This document shows positions 9,099 to 18,361 of a stretch of 64,000 nucleotides of DNA, one piece after another. The stretch is taken from the NCBI RefSeq assembly GCF_000230995.2, contig NC_019973.1, forward strand, positions 1,936,001 through 2,000,000, read 5' to 3'. Under the pieces are notes generated by a model. The model was not told the DNA's origin and did not search any database. It saw only the letters and a list, made by a program, of their open reading frames with translations. The number at the start of each line of letters is the position of its first letter. The first letter of the stretch is position 1. Position numbers and translations under genes: made by a program. Source of the DNA: Mesorhizobium australicum WSM2073 (GTDB taxonomy: Bacteria; Pseudomonadota; Alphaproteobacteria; Rhizobiales; Rhizobiaceae).

Positions 9099-10469
9099 AT
9101 GGCCGGAAGTTTCTCGTTCGATCAGTTGAAGAAAGCGGTCTCCAGCGGCGAGATCGACACGGTGCTGGCATGCATTGTCGACATGCAGGGCCGGTTGGCG
9201 GGAAAGCGGTTCCTGGCGCAATACTTCGTCGATTCCGCGCATGACGAGACGCATGGCTGCAACTACCTGCTGGCGGCCGACATCGATATGGAGCCGGTGC
9301 CGGGCTACAAGGCGGCAAGCTGGTCGAAGGGCTATGGCGACTTCGTCATGAAGCCGGACCTGGCGACGCTGCGGCGCATTCCCTGGCTGGAAAAGACGGC
9401 GCTCGTCATTTGCGACGTGCTCGACCACCACACCCATGACGACCTGCCGCATTCGCCGCGCGCCATCCTGAAGAAGCAGGTCAAGCGGCTGAGCGAGCGC
9501 GGCTATATCGGCTATTTCGCTTCCGAGCTCGAATTCTATCTGTTTAACGAAACCTACGATTCCGCCCGCAAGAAGCATTGGCAGGGGCTCGATACAGCCT
9601 CGCCCTATATTGGCGACTACCAGATCGGCATCACCACCAAGGAAGAAGGCGTCATGCGCCGGCTTCGCAACGAGATGGAAGCCGCCGGTATTCCGATCGA
9701 GAATTCCAAGGGCGAGTGGGGTCCGGGCCAGGAAGAGATCAATGTGCGCTACGCCGAGGCGCTCGACATGGCCGACCGCCACGTCATCCTGAAGAACGGC
9801 GCCAAGGAGATTGCCGAGTCCGAAGGCAAGGCGATTTCCTTCATGTCCAAGTATAATTACGGTCTCGCCGGCAATTCGAGCCACATCCACAATTCGCTGT
9901 GGAGCGCGGACGGCAAGACGCCGCTGTTCTTCGACAGACAAGCCGACTGGACCTTGTCGACGCTCGGCCAGCAATGGGCGGCCGGGCAGCTGAAATACGC
10001 CAAGGAATTCACCTGGTTCCTGGCGCCCTACATCAATTCCTACAAGCGCTTCCAGGCCGGCACTTTCGCGCCGACCAAGATCATGTGGAGCGAAGACAAC
10101 CGCACCGCCGGCTTCCGCCTGTGCGGCGAGGGCACCAAGGGCATCCGCATGGAATGCCGCATCGGCGGCGCCGACCTCAATCCCTATCTCGCCTTCGCGG
10201 CGCTGATCGCGGCCGGCCTCGCCGGTATCGACGAGAAGCTGGAATTGCAGAAGCCTTTCGTCGGCGACGCCTATCAGGCTTCTCGTTTGCCGGAAATTCC
10301 AAAGACGCTGCGCGACGCGACCGAGACGCTGGCGAAATCGAAGATGCTGAAACAGGCGCTCGGCGAGGATGTGCTCGAGCACTATGTCCACACAGCGAAG
10401 TGGGAGCAGTTCGAATACGATCGGCGTATCACGGATTGGGAACTGCACAGAGGGTTCGAGCGATATTAA
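9099..10469 (+). CDS. Glutamine synthetase family ligase (gamma-glutamyl-amine synthetase type)
   Basis: This 456-residue protein has the glutamine synthetase beta-grasp and catalytic domains: the metal pair in SELEF (E143, E145), a GPGQEEIN block, the NSSHIHNSLW block and the C-terminal GGADLNPYLAFAALIAAG. It lacks an obvious adenylylation loop and differs from GlnA, resembling PuuA/GlnT-type enzymes. These attach glutamate through its gamma-carboxyl to an amine using ATP. With a permease before it and aldehyde and alcohol dehydrogenases after it, a role in amine or amino-alcohol breakdown is likely. The exact amine is not known. Confidence 0.85.
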   Translation: MAGSFSFDQLKKAVSSGEIDTVLACIVDMQGRLAGKRFLAQYFVDSAHDETHGCNYLLAADIDMEPVPGYKAASWSKGYGDFVMKPDLATLRRIPWLEKTALVICDVLDHHTHDDLPHSPRAILKKQVKRLSERGYIGYFASELEFYLFNETYDSARKKHWQGLDTASPYIGDYQIGITTKEEGVMRRLRNEMEAAGIPIENSKGEWGPGQEEINVRYAEALDMADRHVILKNGAKEIAESEGKAISFMSKYNYGLAGNSSHIHNSLWSADGKTPLFFDRQADWTLSTLGQQWAAGQLKYAKEFTWFLAPYINSYKRFQAGTFAPTKIMWSEDNRTAGFRLCGEGTKGIRMECRIGGADLNPYLAFAALIAAGLAGIDEKLELQKPFVGDAYQASRLPEIPKTLRDATETLAKSKMLKQALGEDVLEHYVHTAKWEQFEYDRRITDWELHRGFERY

Positions 10470-10485
10470 AGCTTTATGCAGCTTT

Positions 10486-10519
10486 ATTGTTGACAATGTA
10501 GTTAATGTAGCTCATATGA
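10486..10519 (+). promoter_or_regulatory. Candidate promoter and autoregulatory operator of the DUF7662/PIN unit
   Basis: A perfect TTGACA (10490-10495) overlaps the inverted repeat ATTGT-TG-ACAAT (10486-10497). A direct repeat ATGTAG (10496-10501 and 10505-10510) fills the spacer, and CATATG (10513-10518) sits 17 bases after the -35 as a weak -10. Repeats inside a strong promoter are common for self-repressing toxin-antitoxin operons. The region also looks more AT-rich than its neighbours. Confidence 0.5.
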
Positions 10520-10552
10520 AGGCTGCAAGCTGCAATTGTTGGGGAGTTCGCA

Positions 10553-10984
10553 ATGTCCAAATATGCGCCGCTGAAGGAATTTCTGGTCGCCCAGAATGCC
10601 GACCGTGTGCCTATGTCGTTCGATGAGATCGAGAGCGTGCTTAGTCTGCCGTTGCCGGCATCGAAGCGATACCCCGCGTGGTGGAGCAACAATCCGAGCA
10701 ACAATCCCATGACCAGGGAGTGGCTCGAGGCCGGATTCGAGACCGAATCCGTCAACGTAGGCACTGGCAAGCTTGTCTTTCGCCGCGTTCGCAAGATGCC
10801 GACCGGTGACGCCGCACCCGCTGTGCGTACGCACCGTCACCCTGGATTTGGTTTCATGAAGGGCTTGATAGCTATCGAGGCCGGGTTTGATGTCACCAAA
10901 CCGTTCGATGATGAGCCTTGGGATCGGGGTTATCTGGGCGGTGAAACTCAGGCGCAGCATGGCAAACACATGATGCGCAAATGA
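10553..10984 (+). CDS. DUF7662-like protein, putative antitoxin of the PIN-domain gene
   Basis: This 143-residue protein opens with YAPLKEFL, then SFDEIESVLSLPLPASKR, the tryptophan-rich AWWSNNP, EWLEAGFETESVNV and a closing FRRV. I recognise this as the small DUF7662 module, whose molecular role is not established. The C-terminal 60 residues are polar and less defined. A GGGGAG ribosome site precedes the ATG. The stop overlaps the PIN gene start (ATGA), the usual antitoxin-toxin arrangement, so I infer an antitoxin that binds its own promoter and the PIN toxin. A direct match to a known antitoxin family is not visible. Confidence 0.65.
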   Translation: MSKYAPLKEFLVAQNADRVPMSFDEIESVLSLPLPASKRYPAWWSNNPSNNPMTREWLEAGFETESVNVGTGKLVFRRVRKMPTGDAAPAVRTHRHPGFGFMKGLIAIEAGFDVTKPFDDEPWDRGYLGGETQAQHGKHMMRK

Positions 10985-11400
10985 GTGAAGAGCCGAGCCT
11001 GCTGCTGGACACGTGCGCGATGATCTTCATTGCAAACGACAGCAAAATCGACCCTCAGGCAAGCCAGGAGATTTCCGACGCGGCCTATGATGGCCGCCTC
11101 TATCTCTCGCCGATGTCAGCATGGGAGATCGGCATCGGTGTGGCCAAGGGCCGGCTCAACTTGCCCATAGCGCCGCTCGATTTCGTAGAGCGGTTCATTG
11201 AGCGCATGTCCGCAAAACTCAGCGCGATTTCGCCGGCCATTCTGATCGCGTCTTCCAACTTGCCGGGTTCGCCCCATGGCGATCCTATGGATCGAATACT
11301 GATTGCCACTGCAAGGGCCTTGGACATGGTTCTTGTGACGCGAGACGAGCCCATCCTTCGCTACAGCCGCAACGGACATCTGCGTACATTAGCCTGCTAA
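10981..11400 (+). CDS. PIN domain protein, VapC-like ribonuclease toxin
   Basis: This 139-residue protein has the PIN domain acidic set: LLLDTCAMI (D10), SAWEIG (E49), DPMDRILIATA (D101/D104) and VTRDEPI (D122). All expected metal ligands are present, so the nuclease is probably active. VapC toxins cleave tRNA or rRNA when the antitoxin is lost. It overlaps the DUF7662-like gene by four bases. Its TAA is immediately followed by an ATG in frame with the aldehyde dehydrogenase, so the pair has been placed very tightly into a metabolic gene set. Confidence 0.88.
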   Translation: MSEEPSLLLDTCAMIFIANDSKIDPQASQEISDAAYDGRLYLSPMSAWEIGIGVAKGRLNLPIAPLDFVERFIERMSAKLSAISPAILIASSNLPGSPHGDPMDRILIATARALDMVLVTRDEPILRYSRNGHLRTLAC

Positions 11401-12798
<1,398 letters not shown>

Positions 12799-12814
12799 TT
12801 TTCGAAAGACAAAA

Positions 12815-13987
12815 ATGTCCAAGCTCATCTCCAAATGGAACTACCCTACCACCGTTCGCTTCGGCGCCGGGCGCATCAAGGAACTGCCGGAGGTGCTCGC
12901 GGCCACCGGGATCAAGCGGCCGCTTTTCGTCACCGATCCGGGATTGGCGAAACTGCCGGTCGTCGCCTCGACGCTCAGGATTCTCGACGAGGCCAAGGTG
13001 CCCTATGGCGTGTTCTCCGAGGTGAAGCCGAACCCGGTCGAGTCCAACCTCACCGCCGGCATCGGGGTGTTCAAGAGGGGCAAGCATGACGGCGTCATCG
13101 CCTTCGGCGGCGGCTCGGCGCTCGACCTCGGCAAGCTGATCGCCTTCCAGGCCGGCCAAGTCAGGCCGGTCTGGGACTTCGAGGATGTCGGCGACTGGTG
13201 GACGCGCGCCAACTCTGACGCCATCGCGCCAATCATCGCTGTGCCGACCACCGCCGGCACCGGCTCGGAGGTCGGCCGCGCCGGCGTCATCACCAACGAG
13301 GAGACGCATACCAAGAAGGTCATTTTCCATCCGAAGTTGTTGCCGGCGATCGTCATCGCCGATCCGGAGCTTTCGGTCGGCATGCCTTCCTTCATCACCG
13401 CCGGCACCGGCATGGACGCGCTCGCCCATTGCCTCGAGGCCTATTGCGCGCCGGGCTACCATCCGATGGCCGACGGCATTGCCGTCGAAGGCATACGCCT
13501 GGTGTTCGAGAACCTGCCGAAGGCTTATGCCAATGGCAAAGATCTCGTCGCCCGCGCCCACATGATGAGCGCGGCCGCCATGGGCGCCGCGGCCTTCCAG
13601 AAGGGGCTGGGTGCCATCCACTCGCTGTCGCATCCGATCGGCGCGCTCTACGACACCCATCATGGCATGACCAATGCCGTGTTCATGCCATATGTGCTGG
13701 CCTTCAATCGCGACTCCATCGAGGAGCGTATCGCCCGGCTCGCCGCCTATTGCGGCATCAAGGGCGGTTTCGACGGCTTCGCCAAGGCTGTTATCAAGCT
13801 GCGCAAGGAGTTGAAGGTGCCGCACGCGCTGCCGGGCCTGATCAAGGGGCTCGACATGGACAAGAAGCGCAAGGGCCTGATCGCCGACATGGCGGTGGTC
13901 GATCCGACGGCCGGCGGCAACCCGGTCAAGCTGACCAAGAAGGCGGCGCTGACACTGCTCGAAAACGCCATCGCCGGGACGGTCTGA
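12815..13987 (+). CDS. Iron-containing (group III) alcohol dehydrogenase
   Basis: This 390-residue protein has the NAD-binding GGGSALDLGK and the metal ligands of the family: D201 and H205 in DALAHCLEAY, H273 in SLSHPIGALYD, and H283 in THHGMTNAV. It would oxidise an alcohol to the aldehyde used by the preceding dehydrogenase. The ATG at 12815 gives a normal family N-terminus; an upstream start at 12785 lies inside the previous gene. The gap is 16 bp, so the two dehydrogenases are co-transcribed. The presence of an alcohol dehydrogenase is what separates this set from the classical putrescine (Puu) route. Confidence 0.9.
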   Translation: MSKLISKWNYPTTVRFGAGRIKELPEVLAATGIKRPLFVTDPGLAKLPVVASTLRILDEAKVPYGVFSEVKPNPVESNLTAGIGVFKRGKHDGVIAFGGGSALDLGKLIAFQAGQVRPVWDFEDVGDWWTRANSDAIAPIIAVPTTAGTGSEVGRAGVITNEETHTKKVIFHPKLLPAIVIADPELSVGMPSFITAGTGMDALAHCLEAYCAPGYHPMADGIAVEGIRLVFENLPKAYANGKDLVARAHMMSAAAMGAAAFQKGLGAIHSLSHPIGALYDTHHGMTNAVFMPYVLAFNRDSIEERIARLAAYCGIKGGFDGFAKAVIKLRKELKVPHALPGLIKGLDMDKKRKGLIADMAVVDPTAGGNPVKLTKKAALTLLENAIAGTV

Positions 13988-14067
13988 GGCCGGTTCCTGG
14001 ATGCGGAAGTTGATCGGGAAACGAGGGGAAAGGAGAGGGGAAGGGGCGATATAGGGGCGGATTAATG

Positions 14068-14096
14068 ATTAGCCGGAAAATTAAGTGATGGCTAAT
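14068..14096 (+). promoter_or_regulatory. Inverted repeat upstream of the ABC importer operon
   Basis: A perfect 7-bp inverted repeat (ATTAGCC / GGCTAAT) with a 15-base spacer lies about 135 bases before the binding-protein gene, in the 243-bp gap after the alcohol dehydrogenase. It could be an operator or a small hairpin. No protein can be assigned to it. Confidence 0.3.
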
Positions 14097-14230
14097 TGCT
14101 ACAGTCCGTTAAAAAGAGTTAACTTTTCACGCTGCGAGGCGCCGGTTTCACAAAGCTTTCATCTGGCTGTCACACGAAAACGATACCGCATCGCAGACGT
14201 CCAACGGCGTCAGTTCAATGGAGAGAACAC

Positions 14231-15337
14231 ATGTTCAAATTCACGGGGAAAGTGCTTTCCCTTTCGGCCGCGACCCTGATGGTGTCGTCGGTGATTTCGT
14301 CCGCCGCTTCGATGGACGATCTCATCAAGGCCGCCAAGGCCGAAGGCCAGCTCACCACGATCGCCTTGCCGCATGACTGGTGCGGCTACGGCGACGTCAT
14401 AGCCGGTTTCAAGGCGAAGTATCCGGAAATCACCGTCAACGAACTCAACCCCGACGCCGGCTCCGGCGACGAAGTCGAGGCGATCAAGGCCAACAAGGAC
14501 AACAAGGGTCCGCAGGCTCCTGATGTCATCGACGTCGGCCTGTCCTTCGGCCCGACCGCCAAGGCCGATGGCCTGTTGATGCCATACAAGGTGTCGACCT
14601 GGGACTCGATCCCGGACAGCGCCAAGGATGCCGATGGCGCCTGGTACGGAGACTATTATGGCGTTCTCTCGTTCATGGTGAACAAGGACCTGATCAAGGA
14701 GTCGCCGAAGGACTGGGCCGATCTCCTCAAGCCCGAATTCGCCAACGCGGTCGCCGTTGCCGGCGATCCGCGCGCTTCGAACCAGGCCATCCAGGCCGTC
14801 TACGCCGCAGGCCTTTCCGGTGGCGCGGCTGCTGGTGAAGCCGCTGGCACCGCCGGCCTCGACTTCTTCAAGAAGCTCAACGCCGCCGGCAATTTCGTGC
14901 CGGTCGTCGGCAAGCCGGCAACGCTTGCCCAGGGCCAGACCCCGATCCTGATCAACTGGGACTACAACGCGCTCGCCGGTCGCGACACGCTGAAGGGCAA
15001 CCCGCCCGTCGACGTCATCGTGCCGAAGACCGGCGTTGTCGCCGGCGTTTATGTGCAGGCGATCAGCGCGTTCGCGCCGCATCCGAATGCAGCCAAGCTG
15101 TGGATGGAATATCTCTATTCCGACGAAGGCCAGATCGGCTGGCTGAAGGGCTATTGCCACCCGATCCGCTTCAATGATCTTGCCAAGAACGGCAAGATCC
15201 CCGCGGACGTTCTGGCCAAGCTGCCGCCGGCGGAATCCTACGCCTCGGCCGCCTTCCCGACGCTCGACGAGCAGGGCAAGGCGAAGGAGACCATCAGCAA
15301 GAACTGGGACGCCGTTGTCGGCGCCAACGTCAAGTAA
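14231..15337 (+). CDS. ABC importer periplasmic substrate-binding protein (polyamine/iron-type)
   Basis: This 368-residue protein has an N-terminal signal peptide ending near SSAAS and then the two-lobed fold of the spermidine/putrescine and Fe(3+) binding protein cluster. The blocks ALPHDWCGYG, PDVIDVG and WDYNALAGRD fit that cluster. It captures the substrate for the permeases and ATPase that follow. A ribosome site (GGAGAG) precedes the ATG. A strong hairpin just after the stop separates this gene from the permeases, which usually allows more binding protein to be made than membrane parts. The ligand is unknown; the neighbouring ligase and dehydrogenases suggest an amine. Confidence 0.87.
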   Translation: MFKFTGKVLSLSAATLMVSSVISSAASMDDLIKAAKAEGQLTTIALPHDWCGYGDVIAGFKAKYPEITVNELNPDAGSGDEVEAIKANKDNKGPQAPDVIDVGLSFGPTAKADGLLMPYKVSTWDSIPDSAKDADGAWYGDYYGVLSFMVNKDLIKESPKDWADLLKPEFANAVAVAGDPRASNQAIQAVYAAGLSGGAAAGEAAGTAGLDFFKKLNAAGNFVPVVGKPATLAQGQTPILINWDYNALAGRDTLKGNPPVDVIVPKTGVVAGVYVQAISAFAPHPNAAKLWMEYLYSDEGQIGWLKGYCHPIRFNDLAKNGKIPADVLAKLPPAESYASAAFPTLDEQGKAKETISKNWDAVVGANVK

Positions 15338-15350
15338 GGCTTGAAATCCA

Positions 15351-15374
15351 CCGGGCGGCCGCGAGGCCGCCCGG
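15351..15374 (+). terminator. GC-rich hairpin between binding-protein and permease genes
   Basis: A perfect 10-bp stem (CCGGGCGGCC / GGCCGCCCGG) with a GCGA tetraloop lies 14 bases after the binding-protein stop and is followed by TTTCCCC. With only three T residues it probably acts as a partial terminator or RNA-stability element rather than a complete stop. Confidence 0.7.
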
Positions 15375-15401
15375 TTTCCCCTCGAAGACGGTAGCCGGCG
15401 C

Positions 15402-16319
15402 ATGACCGATCTTACGCTTTCAAATCAGTCCGTCACCACCAAGCCCGCGCCGCCGAACGAGGCGACCACTTTCCGCTTTCCGATGCAGTGGATTGGCGTG
15501 GCGCCTTTCTTCATCTTTGTCCTGATGTTCCTGATCCTGCCGACGATCTATCTCGTCCTGGGCGCTTTCCAGAATGGCGACGGTCAGCTGACGCTTGATA
15601 ATATACTGCAGCTGGTCAGCGATCCCTCGATCAGCGCTTCCTACTGGGTTTCGATCAAGATCAGTTTCTGGTCGGCTGTCATCGGTGCCTTTGCCGGGCT
15701 CGCGATTGCCATCGCCATCGTGCGCGGCGGGCTTCCCAACTGGACCCGCTCGGCGGCCCTGACTTTTTCGGGCGTCGCCTCGAATTTCGCCGGCCTGCCG
15801 CTGGCCTTCGCCTTCCTGGCGACCCTCGGCCGCGTCGGCATCGTCACGACGCTTCTGCGTGACGTTCTCAATGTCAACATCTACGCGATGGGCTTCAATT
15901 TCCTCACGACATCGGGTCTGATCGCGGTCTATCTGTTCTTTCAGATTCCGCTGATGGTGGTCATCATCGTGCCGGCCATCGACGGCTTGAAGAAGGAATG
16001 GGGCGAGGCCGCCGCCACGCTTGGGGCCACCCAGTCGCAGTATTGGCGCATGGTGGTCATCCCGGTCTTGTGGCCGAGCTTCCTCGGCACCGTTATCCTG
16101 TTGTTCGCCAATTCCTTCGGCGCCATCGCCACGGCTTATGCGTTTGCCGGCCCGGCACTCAACATCGTTCCCATCAAGCTCTATTCGCAGATCAATGGCG
16201 ACGTGCTGCACAACCCGCAGCTCGGCTATGCCATCGCCTTCGGCATGATCGTCATCACGGGCTTGGCTAACGTCTTCTACATCTGGTTCCGGACCCGGTC
16301 CGAAAGGTGGCTCAAATGA
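15402..16319 (+). CDS. ABC importer permease subunit 1
   Basis: This 305-residue protein has about six membrane helices and the permease EAA-type loop (EWGEAAATLGATQSQYWRMV) that docks the ATPase. It belongs to the PotB/FbpB-like permeases. An alanine/proline-rich N-terminal tail of about 25 residues precedes the first helix. Its stop overlaps the start of the second permease gene (ATGA), so the two are coupled and should form a heterodimer. Confidence 0.9.
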   Translation: MTDLTLSNQSVTTKPAPPNEATTFRFPMQWIGVAPFFIFVLMFLILPTIYLVLGAFQNGDGQLTLDNILQLVSDPSISASYWVSIKISFWSAVIGAFAGLAIAIAIVRGGLPNWTRSAALTFSGVASNFAGLPLAFAFLATLGRVGIVTTLLRDVLNVNIYAMGFNFLTTSGLIAVYLFFQIPLMVVIIVPAIDGLKKEWGEAAATLGATQSQYWRMVVIPVLWPSFLGTVILLFANSFGAIATAYAFAGPALNIVPIKLYSQINGDVLHNPQLGYAIAFGMIVITGLANVFYIWFRTRSERWLK

Positions 16320-17107
16320 AGTCGGGCAAATTCTGGGCCTGGGTCGTCTTCATTGTCGGCGCGGCCTATTTCTTCATTCCGCTGATGGCGACTGTCGAGT
16401 TCTCGTTGCGCATGCGCCGCGGCGTCCATTCCTTCGATGCCTACCAGATCGTGCTGGGCGACGCTCGCTTCCAGTCGACCTTCCTGTATTCGGTGGTAGC
16501 GGCCGTCTTCACCATCATCCTCGGCGTGCTGATCGTGGTGCCTGCGGCATACTGGATCCGGCTGCGCCTGCCGCAGCTCAGGCCGATCGTCGAATTCATC
16601 ACGCTGTTGCCGCTGGTCATTCCGGCCATCGTCATCGTGTTCGGCTATATCAGGATGTACGGCTCGAATTCCCCGCTGCCGTTCCTGGGCAGCAATATGG
16701 GCGCCAATGCGCTGCTGGTGATCGGCTATGCGACGCTGGCTCTGCCCTACATGTATCGCGCCGTCGATACGGGGCTGCGCACCATCGATGTGCGGACATT
16801 GACCGAAGCAGCGCAGATCCTGGGCGCCGGCTGGGGCACGATCATTGGCCGGGTGATCCTGCCCAATGTCCTGATCGCCGTGCTGTCGGGCGCCTTCCTG
16901 ACCTTCGCCATCGTCATCGGCGAGTTCACCATGGCGAGCCTTCTCAACCGTCCGGCCTTTGGCCCGTATCTGCAAAACGTCGGCGCCAACCGCGCCTATG
17001 AACCGGCAGCCCTTGCCATCATCGCCTTCGCCATTACCTGGGGCTGCATGTCGCTCATCCAGATCCTGTCTCGCTTCGCGCCGAAATCGGCGAACCGCCC
17101 GAATTGA
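16316..17107 (+). CDS. ABC importer permease subunit 2
   Basis: This 263-residue protein has six predicted helices and the EAA-type loop (LTEAAQILGAGWGTIIGRVI), like PotC. I chose the ATG at 16316, which overlaps the stop of permease 1 and has AAGGTGG seven bases upstream; the ATG at 16307 lies further inside the previous gene. It pairs with permease 1 to form the membrane channel of the importer. Confidence 0.9.
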   Translation: MKSGKFWAWVVFIVGAAYFFIPLMATVEFSLRMRRGVHSFDAYQIVLGDARFQSTFLYSVVAAVFTIILGVLIVVPAAYWIRLRLPQLRPIVEFITLLPLVIPAIVIVFGYIRMYGSNSPLPFLGSNMGANALLVIGYATLALPYMYRAVDTGLRTIDVRTLTEAAQILGAGWGTIIGRVILPNVLIAVLSGAFLTFAIVIGEFTMASLLNRPAFGPYLQNVGANRAYEPAALAIIAFAITWGCMSLIQILSRFAPKSANRPN

Positions 17108-17137
17108 TCGAAAAGCACTGACCTGAGAGAAAAAGCC

Positions 17138-18202
17138 ATGGCCGAGCCATTCCTGTCCATCCAGCATGTGCGAAAGTCCTACGGGTCCAACACCGTGGTG
17201 CAGGATTTCAGCCTCGACGTCGAGCCGGGCGAGTTCGTCTCGTTCCTGGGGCCATCCGGATGCGGCAAGACGACGGTGCTGCGTATGGTCGCCGGCTTCG
17301 AGGAGCCGTCGGCCGGCAAGATCGTCGTCGCCGGCAAGGACATCACGCGGCTGAAGCCCAACCAGCGCAATGTCGGCATGGTGTTCCAGGCCTATGCGCT
17401 GTTCCCGAACCTCACCGTGGCGCAGAACATCGCTTTCGGGTTGAAGGTTGCCGGCATGCCGAAGGCCGACGCCGACAAGCGCGTCGCCGAGATGCTCGAC
17501 ATGATCAGACTGCCGCAGATGGCGGACCGCTATCCCTACCAGCTCTCCGGCGGCCAGCAGCAGCGCATCGCGCTGGCGCGCGCGATCGCGCCGAAGCCGA
17601 AGCTCCTGCTGCTCGACGAGCCGCTGTCGGCGCTGGACGCCAAGGTGCGCGTGTCGCTGCGCGAGGAAATCCGCTCGATCCAGAAGAAGCTCGGCATCAC
17701 CACCATCTTCGTGACCCATGACCAGGAAGAGGCGCTGTCGATCTCCGACCGCATCGCCGTCATGTATGGCGGCAAGGCCGAGCAGGTCGCGACGCCGTTC
17801 GAAATCTACAACCGGCCGGCGACCAAGTTCGTCGCCAATTTCGTCGGCACGCTGAACGTGCTCGAAGGCAAGGTCACCGACGCCGCCTCCGGCAAGGTGC
17901 AGGTCAATACGCAGGAAGTCTCGCTCAAGGGCAAGCTCAACGGCTCGAAGTCCGGCGACACGCTGTCTCTGGCGCTGCGGCCCGAGGCGATTTCGCTCGG
18001 CCGCCAGCCCGGCCGCGACTCCAGCCTGACCGGAGAGATTTCCGAAGTGCACTTCCTCGGCTCGGTTATCCGGGTCCGTGTCGGCATCGGCGGCAACACG
18101 GTGTCGCTCGACACGTTCAACAACTCCGCCACCCCGCCGCCCGCAGTCGGGGAGAAAGCCGAGATTTCGTTCTCGTCGAGCGATATGCTGGTGCTGCACT
18201 AG
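17138..18202 (+). CDS. ABC importer ATP-binding subunit (PotA/FbpC-like)
   Basis: This 354-residue protein has Walker A GPSGCGKT (residues 38-45), signature LSGGQ (136-140), Walker B LLLLDEP (156-162) and a C-terminal TOBE/OB domain from about residue 240. It energises import by the two permeases. It closes the four-gene importer operon with a 30-bp gap from permease 2. The clear TOBE domain fits the polyamine, iron and phosphonate importer group. Confidence 0.93.
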   Translation: MAEPFLSIQHVRKSYGSNTVVQDFSLDVEPGEFVSFLGPSGCGKTTVLRMVAGFEEPSAGKIVVAGKDITRLKPNQRNVGMVFQAYALFPNLTVAQNIAFGLKVAGMPKADADKRVAEMLDMIRLPQMADRYPYQLSGGQQQRIALARAIAPKPKLLLLDEPLSALDAKVRVSLREEIRSIQKKLGITTIFVTHDQEEALSISDRIAVMYGGKAEQVATPFEIYNRPATKFVANFVGTLNVLEGKVTDAASGKVQVNTQEVSLKGKLNGSKSGDTLSLALRPEAISLGRQPGRDSSLTGEISEVHFLGSVIRVRVGIGGNTVSLDTFNNSATPPPAVGEKAEISFSSSDMLVLH

Positions 18203-18361
18203 GTAGTCCGCTGTCGGAAGGCGCTCCCAAACGGGCGCTCCAGCCGTCGGGATTTCTCATGCTGCCGGCGGACGACACGGTCCGTGCCAGAGATGTCCCT
18301 GTTGTTCCACGACCATGACTTTGGCACTGCCAATCGCCTCGTTCGGCGGCTACGATAGAGC

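Noticed and set aside
10470..11400. Toxin-antitoxin pair considered as part of a larger mobile element or prophage
   Set aside because: No integrase, transposase, tRNA junction or direct repeat flanks it; the surrounding genes form one metabolic set.
16277..18199. 640-codon frame opposite the ABC permease and ATPase genes
   Set aside because: It crosses two clearly real genes on the other strand and has no recognisable domain; composition is that of an antisense shadow.
18225..18241. Repeat GGCGCTCC/GGCGCTCC after the polyamine-type ATPase gene considered as a terminator
   Set aside because: The two copies are direct, not inverted, so they cannot form a stem.
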